From positions 1 through 64,000 of the forward strand of contig NZ_JSAK01000018.1 in assembly GCF_000802965.1 (NCBI RefSeq): 64,000 nucleotides of DNA, given 5' to 3'. The position numbers and the translations under genes were made by a program. The DNA comes from Pseudomonas fluorescens. Lineage in GTDB: Bacteria > Pseudomonadota > Gammaproteobacteria > Pseudomonadales > Pseudomonadaceae. Of the stretch, positions 60,460 to 64,000 are shown one piece after another. Numbering within the stretch: the stretch's first letter is position 1; every line of letters begins with the position of its first letter. The notes under the pieces were generated by a model. That model was not told where the DNA came from. It was given only the letters and a program-made list of their open reading frames with translations, and did no database searches.

Positions 60460-63306
60460 TTACAGGCTGGCAATCCGCGCATGTTGCTCCGCCAGTTTGC
60501 CCAGAGCCTGTTCGGCTTCGGCCAGTTTGGCGCGTTCTTTCTCGATGACTTCGGCTGGTGCCTTGTCAACGAAACCGGCGTTGGACAGCTTGCCGCCGAC
60601 GCGCTGCACTTCACCTTGCAAACGCTGGATTTCCTTGTCCAGACGCGCAAGCTCAGCACCTTTGTCGATCAGGCCGGCCATCGGCACCAGCACTTCCATC
60701 TCGCCGACCAGTGCAGTGGCGGACAGCGGTGCTTCTTCGCCGGCTGCCAGCACGGTGATCGATTCGAGGCGCGCCAGCTTCTTCAGCAGGGCTTCGTTCT
60801 CGGTCAGACGACGCTGATCTTCAGCGCTGACGTTCTTCAGGAACAGCGGCAGCGGTTTGCCCGGGCCGATATTCATTTCGCCACGAATGTTACGCGTGCC
60901 GAGCATCAAGCCCTTGAGCCATTCGATATCGTCTTCAGCGGCCTGATCGATGCGTGTTTCATTGGCCACTGGCCAAGGTTGCAGCATGATCGTCTTGCCT
61001 TCGATTCCGGCCAGCGGCGCGACGCGCTGCCAGATTTCTTCGGTGATGAACGGCATGAACGGGTGCGCCAGGCGCAGGGCCACTTCCAGTACGCGAACCA
61101 GGGTGCGACGGGTGCCGCGCTGACGTTCAACCGGCGCGTTTTCGTCCCACAACACAGGCTTGGACAGTTCCAGGTACCAGTCGCAATACTGGTTCCAGAT
61201 GAACTCGTACAAGGCTTGTGCGGCGAGGTCGAAACGGAACTGGTCAAGCTGACGGGTCACTTCGGCTTCGGTGCGTTGCAGCTGCGAAATGATCCAGCGG
61301 TCAGCCAGCGACAGTTCGTAGGCTTCGCCGTTCTGGCCGCAGTCTTCGCCCTTGTCCAGCACGTAGCGCGCCGCGTTCCAGATCTTGTTGCAGAAGTTGC
61401 GATAGCCTTCGACGCGGCCCATGTCGAACTTGATGTCGCGACCGGTGGACGCCAGCGAGCAGAAGGTGAAGCGCAGGGCGTCGGTGCCATAGCTGGCGAT
61501 GCCTTCGGCGAACTCTTCGCGGGTCTGCTTCTCGATCTTCTTCGCCAGTTTCGGCTGCATCATGCCGGAGGTGCGTTTCTGCACCAGTTCTTCCAATTCG
61601 ATGCCGTCGATGATGTCCAGCGGGTCAAGGACGTTGCCCTTGGACTTGGACATCTTCTGGCCTTGGCCATCTCGCACCAGACCATGTACGTACACGGTCT
61701 TGAACGGAACCTGCGGCGTGCCGTCTTCGTTTTTCACCAAATGCATGGTGAGCATGATCATCCGGGCAACCCAGAAGAAAATGATGTCGAAGCCAGTCAC
61801 CAGCACGTCGGTGGAGTGGAATTTCTTCAGGAATTCGGTCTGCTCAGGCCAGCCGAGCGTCGAGAACGTCCACAGGCCGGAACTGAACCAGGTGTCGAGA
61901 ACGTCGTTGTCCTGTTGCAGCGCTACGTCCGGGCCCAGGTTGTGCTTGGCACGCACTTCGGCTTCGTCGCGACCGACGTAGACTTTGCCCGACTCGTCGT
62001 ACCAGGCCGGAATCCGGTGGCCCCACCACAGCTGACGGCTGATGCACCAATCCTGGATGTCGCGCATCCACGAGAAGTACATGTTTTCGTACTGTTTCGG
62101 CACGAACTGGATGCGTCCGTCTTCAACGGCAGCAATCGCAGGCTCGGCCAATGGCTTGGTGGACACGTACCACTGGTCAGTCAGCCACGGCTCGATGATG
62201 GTGCCGGAGCGATCGCCTTTCGGTACTTTCAGGGCGTGATCGTCGACGCTGACCAGCAGGCCGGCAGCGTCGAACGCAGCGACGATCTGCTTGCGCGCTT
62301 CGAAGCGGTCGAGGCCGGCGTATTCGGCCGGGATCTTGCCGTCGATCGTTTCGTTCAGGCTGCCATCGAGGTTGAACGCCTGCACGGCCGGCAGGACATT
62401 AGCGTTCTTGTCGAAAATGTTCAGCAGCGGCAGGTTATGACGCTTGCCGACTTCGTAGTCGTTGAAATCGTGGGCCGGGGTGATTTTCACGCAGCCGGTG
62501 CCGAATTCTGGATCGCAGTAATCGTCGGCGATAATCGGGATGCGGCGGCCGACCAGCGGCAGCTCGACAAATTTGCCGATCAGGGCTTTGTAGCGTTCAT
62601 CGTTCGGGTTAACCGCCACGGCGGAGTCGCCGAGCATGGTTTCCGGACGAGTCGTCGCGACGATCAGGAAACCGTTGCCTTCAGCGGTCTTGGCGCCGTC
62701 AGCCAGTGGGTACTTGAGGTTCCACAGGAAACCTTTCTCGTCGTGGTTTTCCACTTCAAGGTCGGAAATCGCCGTGTGCAACTTGGTGTCCCAGTTAACC
62801 AGGCGCTTGCCGCGGTAGATCAGTCCGTCTTCGTGCAAGCGAACGAATGCTTCTTTCACGGCTTCCGAGAGGCCGTCGTCCATGGTGAAGCGCTCGCGGC
62901 TCCAGTCCACGGACGAACCGAGGCGACGGATCTGACGGCTGATGTTGCCGCCGGACTGATCCTTCCACTCCCAGACTTTCTCGAGGAATTTGTCGCGGCC
63001 CAGGTCGTGGCGGTTCTGGCCTTGGGCCTCGAGTTGACGCTCCACCAGCATTTGCGTGGCGATACCCGCGTGGTCGGTGCCCGGCTGCCACAGGGTGTTG
63101 CGGCCCTGCATGCGACGGAAACGGATCAGGGCGTCCATGATCGCGTTGTTGAAGCCATGACCCATGTGCAAGCTGCCGGTGACGTTCGGCGGCGGGATCA
63201 TGATGGTGTAGGACTCGCCCGCGCCTTGCGGGGCGAAGTAATTCTCTGACTCCCAGGTGTTGTACCAGGAAGTTTCAATGGCGTGCGGCTGGTAGGTCTT
63301 ATCCAT
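60460..63306 (-). CDS. valS: Valyl-tRNA synthetase
   Basis: A 948-residue class I aminoacyl-tRNA synthetase that charges tRNA-Val and edits misacylated threonine. The HIGH-type motif is in PPPNVTGSLHMGHG (about residues 38-51), the editing CP1 domain lies at about 190-340, and the KMSKS loop is GQKMSKSKGNVLDP (about 556-569). A C-terminal coiled coil (about 885-945) is evident in EVLVPMAGLIDKGAELARLD and the following heptads. Length is that of the bacterial enzyme. Confidence 0.97.
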   Translation of the reverse strand: MDKTYQPHAIETSWYNTWESENYFAPQGAGESYTIMIPPPNVTGSLHMGHGFNNAIMDALIRFRRMQGRNTLWQPGTDHAGIATQMLVERQLEAQGQNRHDLGRDKFLEKVWEWKDQSGGNISRQIRRLGSSVDWSRERFTMDDGLSEAVKEAFVRLHEDGLIYRGKRLVNWDTKLHTAISDLEVENHDEKGFLWNLKYPLADGAKTAEGNGFLIVATTRPETMLGDSAVAVNPNDERYKALIGKFVELPLVGRRIPIIADDYCDPEFGTGCVKITPAHDFNDYEVGKRHNLPLLNIFDKNANVLPAVQAFNLDGSLNETIDGKIPAEYAGLDRFEARKQIVAAFDAAGLLVSVDDHALKVPKGDRSGTIIEPWLTDQWYVSTKPLAEPAIAAVEDGRIQFVPKQYENMYFSWMRDIQDWCISRQLWWGHRIPAWYDESGKVYVGRDEAEVRAKHNLGPDVALQQDNDVLDTWFSSGLWTFSTLGWPEQTEFLKKFHSTDVLVTGFDIIFFWVARMIMLTMHLVKNEDGTPQVPFKTVYVHGLVRDGQGQKMSKSKGNVLDPLDIIDGIELEELVQKRTSGMMQPKLAKKIEKQTREEFAEGIASYGTDALRFTFCSLASTGRDIKFDMGRVEGYRNFCNKIWNAARYVLDKGEDCGQNGEAYELSLADRWIISQLQRTEAEVTRQLDQFRFDLAAQALYEFIWNQYCDWYLELSKPVLWDENAPVERQRGTRRTLVRVLEVALRLAHPFMPFITEEIWQRVAPLAGIEGKTIMLQPWPVANETRIDQAAEDDIEWLKGLMLGTRNIRGEMNIGPGKPLPLFLKNVSAEDQRRLTENEALLKKLARLESITVLAAGEEAPLSATALVGEMEVLVPMAGLIDKGAELARLDKEIQRLQGEVQRVGGKLSNAGFVDKAPAEVIEKERAKLAEAEQALGKLAEQHARIASL

Positions 63307-63445
63307 GCGCGGCGGGACCCTATTGGCATTTATTCAGGAAAAGCCGGGAAGTATAGCGGGGATGAGCCGATGCGCGTAGAGCGAGGTGACAATGGGCGGG
63401 GGAAAATTGTGGTTTTCCGGGGAGAGTCTTTGTCAGTGAAGACGC

Positions 63446-63540
63446 CATCGCGGGCAAGCCCGCTCCCACAGGTTATGTGTCGTACAGCTATTTTGTGATC
63501 GACACTAACTCTGTGGGAGCGGGCTCGCCCGCGATAGCGA
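63446..63540. repeat. REPIN (GTGGGAGCGGGCTTGCCCGCGA family)
   Basis: Inverted arms between valS and the MFS gene, ending four bases before the MFS stop codon. Confidence 0.9.
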
Positions 63541-63544
63541 TCTA

Positions 63545-64000
63545 TCAGGCGATGCGATTCAAATCGTTATGCCGCGTTTCCTTCAGGCACAGCACCGCAA
63601 TCAAACTCAGCACCGCCGCCCCGGACACATACCCGCCGACATAACTCAGTCCGCCCATGGCCACCAGTTTCTGTGCGAAGAACGGCGCCGCCGAAGCCCC
63701 TACAATCCCGCCCAGGTTGTAGGCAGCCGAGGCGCCGGTATAACGCACGTGGGTTGGAAACAACTCCGGTAGCAACGCGCCCATCGGCGCAAAGGTCACG
63801 CCCATCAGGAACAGTTCAATGCACAGGAACAACGCCACGCCCCAGGTCGAACCCTGGGTCAGCAGCGGTTCCATCAGGAAGCCGGACAGAATCGCCAGCA
63901 CGCCACCGATGATCAGCACCGGTTTGCGCCCGTAACGGTCGCTGGCCCATGCCGACAGTGGCGTGGCCGCCGCCATGAACAGCACGGCGAAGCACAACAG
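63545..64000 (-). CDS. MFS transporter, metabolite:H+ symporter type (3' part)
   Basis: The window contains only the C-terminal 150 or so residues; the gene continues past the right edge. It shows the loop SDRYGRKPVLIIGG, which is the repeated MFS signature before a helix, then at least four membrane helices with LPELFPTHVRYTGASAAYNLGGIVG, typical of the MHS branch (KgtP, ShiA, ProP). The substrate cannot be told from this part. Confidence 0.85.
   Translation of the reverse strand: MLCFAVLFMAAATPLSAWASDRYGRKPVLIIGGVLAILSGFLMEPLLTQGSTWGVALFLCIELFLMGVTFAPMGALLPELFPTHVRYTGASAAYNLGGIVGASAAPFFAQKLVAMGGLSYVGGYVSGAAVLSLIAVLCLKETRHNDLNRIA

Noticed and set aside
60454..63249. A 931-codon open frame antisense to valS, and similar long frames antisense to algI, algX, algG, algE, alg44 and alg8
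   Set aside because: They are shadows of real genes in GC-rich DNA: no ribosome sites, no recognisable domains, and arginine/histidine/glycine-rich translations.
45..63540. Many similar palindromes that could suggest a CRISPR array
   Set aside because: They are dispersed, inverted in pairs and of several families, with no regular spacers and no cas genes; they are REP elements.

Overview
The window reads as a chromosomal segment of a Pseudomonas of the fluorescens group. The evidence is a complete alginate operon in the Pseudomonas gene order, a dauBAR D-arginine locus next to its amino-acid binding protein, the aapJQMP transporter, the yejK/HU/rlmF/valS neighbourhood, high GC with matching codon use, and about twenty REP/REPIN palindromes of the types common in this group. 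I see no rRNA, tRNA, CRISPR array, insertion sequence or prophage.

Layout. 0.1-6.3 kb: a LysR regulator divergent from a tripartite efflux operon (outer-membrane lipoprotein, FUSC inner-membrane protein, DUF1656 protein, HlyD adaptor). 6.5-7.5 kb: an AT-rich orphan gene for an exported Sel1-repeat protein. 7.9-9.8 kb: a small SnoaL-like protein, a short-chain dehydrogenase and a two-helix membrane protein. 10.0-26.8 kb (minus strand): algD-alg8-alg44-algK-algE-algG-algX-algL-algI-algJ-algF-algA, the full set for making, polymerising (c-di-GMP sensed by Alg44), epimerising, acetylating and exporting alginate. It ends at a strong terminator and carries four REPINs, one of which sits in the 5' end of algK.

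26.8-39.5 kb: a long AT-rich algD upstream region, yaaA, a NodB-like protein with altered motifs, a PIN-PhoH ATPase, moaCDE, an amino-acid binding protein with dauR/dauA/dauB (D-arginine to L-arginine), the RNA helicase rhlB and a carboxylesterase. 39.9-46.3 kb: the aapJQMP ABC transporter, then a FadR-type regulator overlapping a CynX-type MFS gene. 46.3-54.8 kb: a chaperone-usher pilus operon with one two-domain adhesin candidate, four tandem DUF1120-type pilins and the 3' stub of a fifth, divergent from an orphan RcsB-like response regulator. 54.9-64 kb: a SnoaL-like protein, a GIY-YIG protein, a GST, a membrane-anchored glutaredoxin overlapping yejK, an HU gene, rlmF, valS and the 3' part of an MFS transporter cut by the window edge.

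The most useful new observations are: a 26-bp motif (20/26 identical) upstream of both dauB and the neighbouring binding-protein gene, a likely DauR operator; the decayed fifth pilin; post-stop hairpins with a conserved loop between the pilin genes; and the REPIN that interrupts the algK signal-peptide region. Start codons were re-chosen in many genes because open frames often run backwards through REP sequences. All calls come from reading the sequence; no database search was possible.
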